Assembly (NCBI GenBank): GCA_903922175.1
Contig: CAIXSY010000373.1
Coordinates: 1-40,818 of the forward strand
Source of the DNA: an uncultured delta proteobacterium
Lineage (GTDB): Bacteria; Bdellovibrionota_C; UBA2361; CAIXSY01
Direction: 5' to 3'
Length of the DNA: 40,818 nt
Of this stretch, positions 17,638-25,960 are shown piece after piece (positions within the stretch are counted from its first letter, which is position 1; every line of letters starts with the position of its first letter). The notes below the pieces were generated by a model. That model was not told where the DNA came from, made no database searches, and saw only the letters and a list, made by a program, of their open reading frames with translations. Position numbers and translations under genes: made by a program.

Positions 17638-18028
17638 GCCACGAGTGCTCATCGTCGATGATAATGAGGATATGCGTAATATTCTGGCCTGTTTGGTGCA
17701 GAGCGCAAACGGCGAGGCGCCAAGCCATGCGGTGAGCGCTGCTGAGGCGCTGGCTCATATCGAGTTTGCCCGACGGGAGGGACGCCAGTTCGATCTAATC
17801 CTGCTTGATATTAAAATGCCGGGGGTAAATGGCAATGATGCCGCTATAGCTTTGAAGAAGGCAGGCTATACGGGGCTGATTGCGGCTTGCACGGCTGCGG
17901 TGTCAGGCGTGGGAAGACGCCAGGCACTTGAAGCTGGTATCGGGTGCTACTTCGATAAGCTCAACATGAGAAGAGAAACGATTCTGGCACTTCTCGATCA
18001 GGCGCGTCCAAAAGCGGTCCTGCCCTGA
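17627..18028 (+). CDS. stand-alone response regulator receiver
   Basis: This 133-residue protein consists of a CheY-like receiver only. The acidic pair lies in IVDDNED, the phospho-acceptor is D61 in LLDIKMPGVNG, with T89 and K111 in the expected positions. No DNA-binding or enzymatic output domain is attached. Its ATG lies within the end of the hybrid kinase gene, an 11-base overlap, so it is almost certainly a phosphorelay partner that receives phosphate from the kinase HPt domain or acts as a phosphate sink. It ends 14 bases before the convergent gene at 18043. Confidence 0.9.
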   Translation: MSNKPRVLIVDDNEDMRNILACLVQSANGEAPSHAVSAAEALAHIEFARREGRQFDLILLDIKMPGVNGNDAAIALKKAGYTGLIAACTAAVSGVGRRQALEAGIGCYFDKLNMRRETILALLDQARPKAVLP

Positions 18029-18042
18029 GATACGTATACACT

Positions 18043-19539
18043 TCAGGAGGCTGTGGTGGCAGGGCACTCGCCTCGGGTACTAATGCCTAGTGCGCTACCA
18101 TCGTGGTATATCATACTCATATAGTAGCGCTTAACACCGCGCCGAAACTTGGCATGCAACAGACCTTCAGAAATATCCGGAAGTGAAAAACCCTCTTTTG
18201 CCAGGCTACTCTGACGCACGGCGTAATAAAGCACTCGCAGGCAGTCTGTGATAAATGAGACGTGTTCAACCTGCCAAGTATTACGCAGAACCTCCACGGA
18301 AATAGCTGGCGACTGAGAAGTGAAGGCATCTGACTTTTGTTCTGCCAGCCAAGAAAAGTGGTCAAGTCTTTCGCTCACATACGTTAGGTATGCTTGGTGC
18401 AGAGATTCTGCATACGGCTGGATCTCTTCGGCAGTGAGTAGGCCACGAAAATACCCACGTAGGATCGGGTCAAACGGTCGAATCTCCCCTTGCGCGAGCT
18501 GGTTCGGGAAACGAGAGGTGAAAGCTGCAAAAGAGAGGCTCTCGATGCTGCGGAACGTATCCGAGGCGATATCACGTAGAAGCTGTGGTCCCCACAATCC
18601 CTTGGGCAAATTCCTGAAAAGCTGGCAGCTATCAGTGTCACTGACATACACCACGTCACGTCGTGGCAAAAAAAGAAAATTATCAAGATGTCCTGCATGT
18701 CGCGCAAGTCCAGCCTTACGCAATGCGCTCATTTTGGCATATGCTGTGCGCTCGGCAAAGCCGAGATAATTGGCGACACACGCAGCGGCACCCTGGGGAC
18801 CATGACCGAGAGCCGCGGTGGGCAAAACTACGACTTCGATTCCAGCGCTATTTTCGGCTAGGCAGAAACTTGCAAAATTACCCACAGGGGTAACGCTACG
18901 TTCATGCGCGGTAATAGCCACGCCGAGCTTATGCCCAAAACGGTCTCGTACGCTGTGCCCACTTCTATCAAGCAGGCTGCCATACGCAAGTCCAGGAAAT
19001 CCGAGATCTGCTGCAGCTAAACTATTTTGGCACGAGAATTCGGTGTGCGCCCGGGAGAGACCGAGTGTGTTGAGTGTTTTTTCTCCTGTTTTAATTACAC
19101 TAAGCTGGACTTGATCATCTATAGCCAGATGCAACTGACGCCCCCCAATAAATTCTATCTCGGGCTTGATGGCTGAATCACACCAGCTGGCACCTTGGAG
19201 CCGAAGTCCTCCGGCTCCTTTCACCTTAGCTGCATCGGTTGGCCATTTTCCTGGTTGTTCAGCAAGCGATGTATATCTGGTGCGCCCCTCATTGGCCATT
19301 ACCAGAGGCAGGCGAGTTGTGCCACATACCTCTCGTCGAAGCACCTCTTTCTGAGCTGTCCTTAATCCTGGGGCCTTTAAAAAACGGAATCTGTAATTTG
19401 TGAGTTGCCCGGGGGGGACGGGGTTCGGCATCACAAGAGAAGCAGGTATGTGCAGAATGGCTCCTTTCGCGGACTCGTTATTGTTTACTCGTACTACCCT
19501 CATTAGGACTAGTCTACCGGAGATCTCGCCGCTACTCAA
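18043..19539 (-). CDS. hypothetical protein, possible divergent protein-kinase-like fold
   Basis: The 498-residue frame starts at TTG 19539; ATG 19503 (MRVVRVNN) is an alternative. I do not recognise a named family. Several spots echo a kinase fold: a Gly-containing N-lobe, QLSVIKTG with K150, an acidic residue E167 in the next helix, and a hinge-like GVAITAHERS. A catalytic-loop-like ARHAGHLDNFLFL (about 279-291) and VVYVSDTDSC (about 297-305) stand in for HxDxxxxN and DFG. The aligned catalytic Asp is replaced by Ala, so if the fold is right it may be a pseudokinase or use other residues. The C-terminal half is helical with many aromatic residues. It converges on the receiver gene and diverges from cysteine-rich paralogue 2. 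Confidence 0.5.
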   Translation of the reverse strand: MSSGEISGRLVLMRVVRVNNNESAKGAILHIPASLVMPNPVPPGQLTNYRFRFLKAPGLRTAQKEVLRREVCGTTRLPLVMANEGRTRYTSLAEQPGKWPTDAAKVKGAGGLRLQGASWCDSAIKPEIEFIGGRQLHLAIDDQVQLSVIKTGEKTLNTLGLSRAHTEFSCQNSLAAADLGFPGLAYGSLLDRSGHSVRDRFGHKLGVAITAHERSVTPVGNFASFCLAENSAGIEVVVLPTAALGHGPQGAAACVANYLGFAERTAYAKMSALRKAGLARHAGHLDNFLFLPRRDVVYVSDTDSCQLFRNLPKGLWGPQLLRDIASDTFRSIESLSFAAFTSRFPNQLAQGEIRPFDPILRGYFRGLLTAEEIQPYAESLHQAYLTYVSERLDHFSWLAEQKSDAFTSQSPAISVEVLRNTWQVEHVSFITDCLRVLYYAVRQSSLAKEGFSLPDISEGLLHAKFRRGVKRYYMSMIYHDGSALGISTRGECPATTAS

Positions 19540-19792
19540 CTTACTGCTGATTTTAGCAGCTCTCGGCTTTCACGTACTCGTCTAAGGTAGACGTGAGGAC
19601 AGAGCGCCAACGCCTGAGGCTACACAGCAGGCCTTTTGCGCCTTAGTTCTTCAAGCTTCCCAATCATCTTATTAAGAATTTCTATTTTTCTAGTGTTTTG
19701 TCCTTCCGTGGCGCCTCGTCCTAGTTTTTCCGGGCAGATGCTTTGTCGCGTCTGGGCTTGCCGTCATCGCAGGGCTCAACTACTCTTAGCCT

Positions 19793-21439
19793 ATGACTGA
19801 ACCGAACACGGTGTTAGCGCCGAGCGTGCGCAAAGGGATGGAGTGGGAGAGGGCGTTCTGTGCGGCCCACGGCATCCCTTTTTTAGGGATCCTACCACAC
19901 GATCGCCTCCGATCGATCCTGGCCTACCGTAACGATCGGCGGCTCTATCGCCGCAAATGCGACTGGAGCGGGGAGTCCATAATTAGCTGCTATCATGCCG
20001 ACACGTTATTTCCGGTGATCAAGAGTGAGCTCTGGTGGGGGGATGGTTGGGAAGGTGTTGAATATGCGCTGAGCGCTCAGCCTGAGGTATCATTCTTCGA
20101 ACAGTTTGCGGCGTTACAGCGGCGCGTCCCGCGCGAGGCGACCACGGTCGTCAATGCGGAGAACAGCAGTTACAACAGCCATACGCGCGATTCAAAAAAC
20201 TGTTACCTGAGCCATCTTGCCTTTCGCTGCGAGGATATTCTCTATAGCTACTGGTCGGTTAACTGCAAAGACAACATGGATTGCCTCTATGCCGCCGACT
20301 CTACGCTGTGTTGTGAGTGTGCCTATGTGCTTAATTGTTACAACTGCATTCAGCTCGAGGAGGGAGCGGGTTGTCATGACTGCTATTTCTCGTATCAGCT
20401 GAGAGGGTGTGATCACTGTTTGTTCTGTTCCAATTTGGTCAGCAAGAGTTACCACATCGAGAATAAGCCGTGTGCACCTGCAGAGTTTGAGGCGCGCCGA
20501 GCTGCACTACTTGACAGGTCGGCTGCTTCGTATGCAAGCGCGGTTACACGCTTTGTCTCTATGCGTGATCAATCGCCTAAGCGCGCGCTGCATGCTCTTA
20601 ACTGTGAGGATGTCAGTGGCGAACATATCCAAAACTGCAAGTCGTGCCTGCATGCCTTTGATGCGCGCGAGAGTCGCGATTGTTTTAACGTAACCAATGG
20701 TGGCGGCTGTGATATTTATCACGGTTACTCTGTCGGCTTCCCCAGTTGTGAGGTGGCCTACTGCTCGGTAACGATCCGTAACAGCAAGGAGATCTTCTTC
20801 TGCGCAAACTGTTGGGATTCGCATGCACTGTGGTATTGCGATAATTGTGTCAACTGCAGTGACTGCTTTGGGTGTGTCGGGCTTAAACGAAAGCAGTACT
20901 GTGTTTTTAACGTCCAATATACCTCCGAGGACTATCATCGTCTTTTTGGTGCATGGCGTGAGGCGATGCTTACTCGTGGAGAATGGGGGCATTTCTTTCC
21001 GCTTCAGCTCTCCCCGTTTTGCTACAATGAGAGTGTGGCCCAAGATCTCTTTAGCTTGAGCCGGGAGCAGATCGCGACTCGTGGCTGTCGGTACCGGGAG
21101 GCATCCGAACTGCTTGAGATCGGAGAGGGCGATAGGACACTTCAGCCAGGCGTGCGTTTAAGTATCGATTCACTTTCTGGGGGCGAGATACTCTCGTGCG
21201 AGCGCTGTAGTCAGCGTTATCGCGTGGTTAAGAAGGAGGTCGAGCTGCTGCGCCAGTGGGGCGTTCCACCACAGGCGCGCTGCCCCGATTGTCGAATGCT
21301 CTCACGCCTTGAGCGCCGCCCCCCATACCAGCTTTTTAGTCGTACCTGTGCCCACTGTCATCAGGAGATAGAATCGGCGTATGAGGTAGGTGTCGCCCCG
21401 ACGTTGCTCTGCGAGGAATGTTTCTTGGGCAATTGCTAG
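19793..21439 (+). CDS. cysteine-rich repeat protein, paralogue 2
   Basis: This 548-residue copy keeps the family layout, but the N-terminal zinc sites are degraded. The first CxxC pairs are gone (HDRLRSILAYRND stands where others have CPxCR..RRLxxRN). The second site is reduced to CDWSG, with FPVIKSELWWGDGW replacing the other CxxC. The repeat blocks are intact: about 125-225 (NSSYN, SKNCYLSH, MDCLYA, CYNCIQLEEGAGC) and about 280-375, ending GCVGLKRKQYCVFNVQY. WGHFFPLQLSPFCYNE follows. The tail has four CxxC pairs (CERC, CPDC, CAHC, CEEC), probably two zinc sites, where paralogues 1 and 3 show one. It is the only copy on the plus strand. No ribosome binding site is visible at the ATG, so the start is uncertain. 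Confidence 0.78.
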   Translation: MTEPNTVLAPSVRKGMEWERAFCAAHGIPFLGILPHDRLRSILAYRNDRRLYRRKCDWSGESIISCYHADTLFPVIKSELWWGDGWEGVEYALSAQPEVSFFEQFAALQRRVPREATTVVNAENSSYNSHTRDSKNCYLSHLAFRCEDILYSYWSVNCKDNMDCLYAADSTLCCECAYVLNCYNCIQLEEGAGCHDCYFSYQLRGCDHCLFCSNLVSKSYHIENKPCAPAEFEARRAALLDRSAASYASAVTRFVSMRDQSPKRALHALNCEDVSGEHIQNCKSCLHAFDARESRDCFNVTNGGGCDIYHGYSVGFPSCEVAYCSVTIRNSKEIFFCANCWDSHALWYCDNCVNCSDCFGCVGLKRKQYCVFNVQYTSEDYHRLFGAWREAMLTRGEWGHFFPLQLSPFCYNESVAQDLFSLSREQIATRGCRYREASELLEIGEGDRTLQPGVRLSIDSLSGGEILSCERCSQRYRVVKKEVELLRQWGVPPQARCPDCRMLSRLERRPPYQLFSRTCAHCHQEIESAYEVGVAPTLLCEECFLGNC

Positions 21440-21815
21440 CGAGGCGCTGCCTCAGACGTAATCTGCTTTCAGAGATCTGCATTCAGCTTTCTGCTGACTG
21501 CATCTGATGCAGCTGCAGCTTTCGGCCGCAGCTCGTCTCGCCAGAGCTTCGGCCGCAAGGCCGAGCGAAGGGGGAAACTCCTTATGAGGCAATAGACGTT
21601 AGCGGCCACTCCGTCTCTCGCCGCAAGGTGTTTCACTAACCTCAAGACCTCGGCGCGGCGAGAGCCGAGACGGGCGCGATTTGCAGTCAGCAGAAAGCTG
21701 ACTTCGGAACGCTGAGAGCCGATTACAGATCAACGCTCGTCGGTCTCAGGTATTGAGCAATTACCACGCGCACGGGAATCTCATATTTGACGAGCAGTTA
21801 TGAAATGCAACTCAT
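21440..21815. repeat. large imperfect palindromic element between paralogues 2 and 3
   Basis: No gene is present. A 20-bp perfect inverted pair lies at 21483-21502 and 21682-21701. Inside are further complementary pairs: CCGTCTCTCGCCGC against GCGGCGAGAGCCGAGACGG, and a GGCC-GCAA-GGCC hairpin. The left end resembles, in inverted orientation, 28262-28335, sharing GCAGATCTC and GGCTGCGGCCG-like blocks. GAGCAATTACC and GAGCAGTTA motifs lie near 21757 and 21791. The region separates two convergent genes and could form a long stem, acting as a bidirectional termination structure or a mobile MITE-like unit. Confidence 0.6.
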
Positions 21816-23518
21816 TTAGTACACCGCCTGTTCATAACAAGTCGTACATGTTACCTCCAAGCCGCTTTCGGCTGGCAGTGTGGTGATGGTTGGCTTGTCG
21901 CACCCCTGGCATCGTCGTGAAATAAGCTGGCGTGGCGGTATCTTGGCGAGCCTAAGGCGATTCCTCTCCTCGGGGTGAAGCCGAGGAAGCGGTAGTCCCT
22001 CCTGACGATACCAGGCGAGTTCGAATTTGGTGAGCCGAAAAAGTTTTCCGCTTACCGAGCAACGGATAACTGCTTTTAGGATTTCGTCATCGACCTCATC
22101 AATCGAGTCGGGTAGATCGTGCGCATCCAGTGCGCGCGACGATGATGCCATCGGGGCGCTGTAGTCGCACCAGTTGAAGCCAAGGTGCGTCATCTCTTCT
22201 TTCCCTCCGCCCATCCACTCATGCGCGCAGGTTTCATTATATCCCCAGGGTGAAACCGATGGGGCGAAAAACTCCCCCCACTCGCCGTGTATGCGCATGG
22301 ATTCAACAATTGTTGGAACAAGTGCCTCATACTCGTCTTTCGAATACTGACGATTTAGAATGCAGTACTCGGCACGTTTCAAGCTCGCGCAGCCGAATAT
22401 ATTTTTAGAATTAGGAGAGAAATAGCTGTATAAAATGTTCGAATTTCCCGGCCAGGCGTCGATCGAAAAAAGGTGGTTGTAGCCATTAACTCCGGATGTG
22501 CAGCATTCATACGCCAGCTCCGTGCCATCGGAGTTGTTGGCATCGACAACATCTTTGGCCCTGTTAACGAAGACAAGGTTAGCGCACTGATCGAGGTCAC
22601 CGCACTGGTAACTGTTGAATGTCTGACGGCAATGATGCAGATGGTCGCCCGTGCTCGACTCGCAGGCCCGTTGAATCGTCGCTCGATGAATGGCCTTTGC
22701 CCTGACGAGAGATTCGAACTTTTTCTTGAGCCCCTCCAGGCCGGAGTACGTCCGTTTGGCGCTAAAAAGCTCGCTCTGCCTTTTTAGGTACTCCTCTTTC
22801 GATAGCTGCACGTTTTCGACGCAGTATTGCTTGTTCCTCAGATTCCAACAGAAGAGGCAGTCGCGACATTCGTTGCAATCGTATAGAAAAAAAGAATTCG
22901 AGCAGCCGGAACAGTTATGCAGGAATTGACTCTGGTAGATCTTCGTTGAAGCTACGCACTCATAGGCCAGCTCGGAGTATTCCACCAACAAGCCGTCAAG
23001 GCACGAGATGTCATTCCGTATGCGCACACCGTAGAGGCAGTCCTGTGCTTCAATGGTGCCAAAAGCCAGATAGCAGTTTTTAATATTAGCAGTTTGATTG
23101 ACGTAGTCGCAATTCTCTGTGTTCGAATTAGAAAGCGCAGGCAGCGGAGTCCGGCGAAGCAGCTCACTAAACTGCGCGAAGAGGCCCTTCGAGAGGTCGA
23201 CCTCTCGTTCGTACTGGTAAGGATCCCAGCGATCACTCCACCAGCAGTCATGGCAATAGACGGTGTTGGTTTTGTCGGGAGAGAAGATAGAGAGGATATC
23301 CTTGCCGCACAGGTCGCAGGTGTCGCGGTAGAGCACGCGCTCGTTTCGAAAGGCAAGGCGCCGTCTCGTGCGACAGGTTGGGCAGAGTGTCGGTAGGGGG
23401 ATGCTGAGGCGATTACCCTTACGTTTGGAGCAATGCGGACCAATAAATCCCTCTCTAAGGCAGATACCTCGAACGGGGCGGAGCACCAGCGGCAAGTTGA
23501 TAGGGTTGTATCTTCCAT
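21816..23518 (-). CDS. cysteine-rich zinc-ribbon/repeat protein, paralogue 3, apparent frameshift near 5' end
   Basis: The frame from ATG 23518 encodes the family N-terminus: TCRWCSAPFEVSALERDLLV then RIAPN. It loses family similarity near 23413-23430. A different frame, open from 23525, carries LSIPLPTLCPTCRTRRRLAF and everything after it. Adding one base within the GTAAGGG stretch (minus strand) would join them as NVKGNRLSIPLPTLCP, giving a normal protein of about 568 residues. The rest is intact: second zinc site CDLC/CHDC, repeats (NCDYVNQ, IKNCYLAF, AQDCLYG), NLRNKQYCVENVQLSKEEY, SLKRAEYCILNRQYSKDEY, WGEFFAPSVSPWGYNE, and a C-terminal CQGC/CTTC site. The shift could be an assembly error or a real lesion that removes the first zinc finger. 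Confidence 0.75.
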
Positions 23519-23616
23519 AATTCAAGACTCGCCAAGGGGTTTATATTCATGCAGCCTATATGACCAGCATTTTATTGCCTTCATAAAACCTTTCAGCCAT
23601 TATCAGTATTCGATAC

Positions 23617-25299
23617 TCATCCCCCAACCTGAGACTCATACTCTCCTTGCTCCCAGACAACTTGTGTCGATGTAGGCGAATAGGTCGTGAGCATCTCCTT
23701 GCCGCTGTGTGCGCTGTTGCGCGGATAGAGGTGAATTCCGCCTAAACGTACTGCTCTCTCCTCCATCCGTTCGTCATACGTGCGCCGTGGCAACGGAGCT
23801 CCAAATCTGCGGTAAGTTGCCATCTCGCGCGAGGTGACGCGAAATGGCCTACCGCTAAGCTCGCTCTTAAGAACGAGGCTTGCATCCGAGGTGGGCAATA
23901 TATCTGGAATCTGTGAGGGGTCCAGGGCGCCAGCTACATCGCTGCAATCGTGTTCGAGCCAGACAAGACCACGCTGTTCCACGGCCTCTTTGGTCAGTGG
24001 AAAATAGCGCTGGGCGATGGAGTGGTTGTAGGGGATGGGGGAGAAGCTTGCCGGAAAGTATTCGCCCCACTCGCCGGTGTGCTGCATCTGCTTGATTATC
24101 ACCCCCGCCAAGCGCTCATATTCTTCCCTGGTGTACTGGCGATTTAGTATGCAGTAGCGCTTCTTTTTTAGGCCGACACAGGCAAAGCAGTGTTCACATC
24201 CGGTGCAGCGCACACAATAGAGAAGGTTGCTGCATGACTGCCAGCAGCCGAAGCAAAAAAGCAGCGCGTAGGAGTCTAGCCCGCAGTCAACACACTGGTA
24301 GAGTAACTCGCACTGCCGCCCAAAAAATGAGTAGTCGTAGCTATCCTTGACCCCGGCGTCGAGATTAAAACAGTAGCGCAGGTTTTCAGCTTTGCGTACA
24401 AAGTAGCTATCGCGGATGTTGCGGCATTCAAAGAGGAAATTCCCGCGTACATTCTCCGTTAGACGCTGCACTAAGTGCGGCACCGGTTGTCGTTCGGCTT
24501 GGTAGCGCAGCTTTTGGCGCAGCAGAGTGCGTTGTCGCGATGAATTGAGAGCCAGGCGACTTATCTGCTCGGCATACTGAGCGGCAGAATATCGCTGATT
24601 GTCGATGCAGTACTCTTGATGACGCAGGTTGACACAGCCAAAGCAGTTGCGGCACGAGCGGCAATTCGATAGAAAATAACTATCAACACAATCTTCACAA
24701 AACTCCGAATCTTGGAGGTTGTAGCAGCGCGGGCACTCAACGCAGGTGTAACAGAGCTGGGATTCGGGGCAGCGCGTGCAGTCGATACAGTCGACGCTTG
24801 AGAACGTATTCTCACAGTACGAGCAATCCTGAGCATCCGTTGAATTAAAGACTAGGTAGCAGTTACGTAATCTACCGGCATTATTGCAGTAGTCGCTATT
24901 TTCAAGCTGGAACGCTGATAGTGCATAGTGTGGAACGAGATCGCGAAGTGCGCAAAGCTGCTCAAAAAGGGAGCGCTGCGGGTTGAAGTCACGTCCGTAT
25001 TGCAGCGCATCCCATGAGTCGCCCCACCAGAGGTCATTTTCAATCACCGGAAAGGGGACTGTTTTGGCAAACATGGAGAAGATCGGCTTGGCACTCAAAG
25101 CTGAAAGTTGAGAGTAGACATAGATCTGATTACGATATGAAAGGCGGCGTTGCAGGCGGCAGGCCGGACATGAGTTCGGTGTCGGGATGGAAAATCTCTC
25201 TTCACCAAACAGCGGAGAGATCTTCTCATAGAACGCCACATCGACTTCGTCGATAGTAAATGGCTGATGGCATTCTGAGCAGTGCTTCTGCATAGTCAT
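23617..25299 (-). CDS. cysteine-rich repeat protein, paralogue 4
   Basis: A 560-residue protein with about 38 cysteines. The first zinc site is intact (C7/C10 and C44/C47, with DVAFYEKISP between). The second is lost: SALSAKPIFSMF and FPVIENDLWWGDSWD replace the CxxC pairs, as in paralogue 2. The first repeat block shows clear 12-residue Cys steps (RNC, QDC, VDC, QLC). It ends RNCFGCVNLRHQEYCIDNQ; the second ends HCFACVGLKKKRYCILNRQY. WGEYFPASFSPIPYNHS follows. The C-terminal zinc site has also decayed (RNSAHSGKEMLTTYSP, no Cys). It lies 92 bases upstream of paralogue 3 on the same strand, so the two may be co-transcribed. A truncated binding-protein gene sits 13 bases upstream. Confidence 0.8.
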   Translation of the reverse strand: MTMQKHCSECHQPFTIDEVDVAFYEKISPLFGEERFSIPTPNSCPACRLQRRLSYRNQIYVYSQLSALSAKPIFSMFAKTVPFPVIENDLWWGDSWDALQYGRDFNPQRSLFEQLCALRDLVPHYALSAFQLENSDYCNNAGRLRNCYLVFNSTDAQDCSYCENTFSSVDCIDCTRCPESQLCYTCVECPRCYNLQDSEFCEDCVDSYFLSNCRSCRNCFGCVNLRHQEYCIDNQRYSAAQYAEQISRLALNSSRQRTLLRQKLRYQAERQPVPHLVQRLTENVRGNFLFECRNIRDSYFVRKAENLRYCFNLDAGVKDSYDYSFFGRQCELLYQCVDCGLDSYALLFCFGCWQSCSNLLYCVRCTGCEHCFACVGLKKKRYCILNRQYTREEYERLAGVIIKQMQHTGEWGEYFPASFSPIPYNHSIAQRYFPLTKEAVEQRGLVWLEHDCSDVAGALDPSQIPDILPTSDASLVLKSELSGRPFRVTSREMATYRRFGAPLPRRTYDERMEERAVRLGGIHLYPRNSAHSGKEMLTTYSPTSTQVVWEQGEYESQVGG

Positions 25300-25312
25300 A
25301 GATCTTATGAGG

Positions 25313-25591
25313 TTATCTCAGTGTTGGTCGCTCAAGCCAAACGAAATCGATGCTGATTAGTTTACGGTAGGCAGTGATCGCCTTTTGTGCTTCACGGGCG
25401 CCTTCATCCTCGTAGGTGATGGCGAATTTGTGCCCATGGAGCTCGTTCGCTGTCTCCAGTCCGATCTGAACACGCTGGCCCCAAGGGGCAACTTCACCCG
25501 AAAGCGGGAGGATGGCACCAATTTGAATTGGCTCGGCTAGGGCGTTGAAAGAGACGCAGGAGGCAACGATAAGTAATAGCAGCTTTTTCAT
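25313..25591 (-). pseudogene. truncated ABC-type periplasmic substrate-binding protein
   Basis: The product begins with a signal peptide (MKKLLLLIVASCVSFNALA) followed by PIQIGAILPLSGEVAPWGQR, typical of Peripla_BP_6 / Leu-Ile-Val-binding-type proteins. The similarity continues to AYRKLISIDFV and then stops, giving about 92 residues where the family has about 370-400. The remainder of the gene and any permease partner are missing, so this is a gene fragment. The reading frame upstream (25613) starts with a non-ATG codon and is less likely. Cysteine-rich paralogue 4 starts 13 bases downstream and may have replaced the lost part. Confidence 0.75.
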
Positions 25592-25731
25592 AGGAGTGGA
25601 AAAAAGTATAGTCAATTATCGGGGAGGAGGGAAGCGCAGAAGAGATACGCCGCTGTTTCCTCTGTTTCATCGCTTCGGCGACGACCACAGGCAGGTCTTG
25701 CCCCTTCACTTCAAACTCTCAACTTAAGTTT

Positions 25732-25877
25732 GGCTCTTCGCGCTTTTGTGTGGGTAAAAGGTCTAAAAATAACCCGTGCACCTGCAGGCGCACGGGAAAT
25801 AAAAAGAATCGCTATACATCTAGGCTAATTATCCCACCTGGCGGCGGTTATTTACCCACACTTTTGCCCGAAGAGCC
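25732..25877. mobile_element. 146-bp MITE with ISL3-like ends and 8-bp target duplication
   Basis: The ends are inverted repeats: 25732 onward reads GGCTCTTCGCGCTTTTGTGT, and the right end ending at 25877 reads, inverted, GGCTCTTCGGGCAAAAGTGT. Matching continues for 27 bases except for one five-base block. The element is flanked on both sides by TTAAGTTT (25724-25731 and 25878-25885), a perfect 8-bp duplication. GGCTCTTCG-type ends with 8-bp duplications fit the ISL3 family. It has no coding capacity. A central hairpin CCCGTGC/GCACGGG lies inside. A related solitary end occurs at 7982. Confidence 0.85.
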
Positions 25878-25960
25878 TTAAGTTTTAAAGGCCGTAATTC
25901 GATAGGAAAGGGGCCCCATTTTTTAGCCACCAGGGGGACGATGTGGAGGTGAAAATATCT

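Noticed and set aside
23405-23435. Programmed -1 frameshifting in cysteine-rich paralogue 3
   Set aside because: No X XXY YYZ slippery heptamer or clear downstream structure; an indel is simpler.
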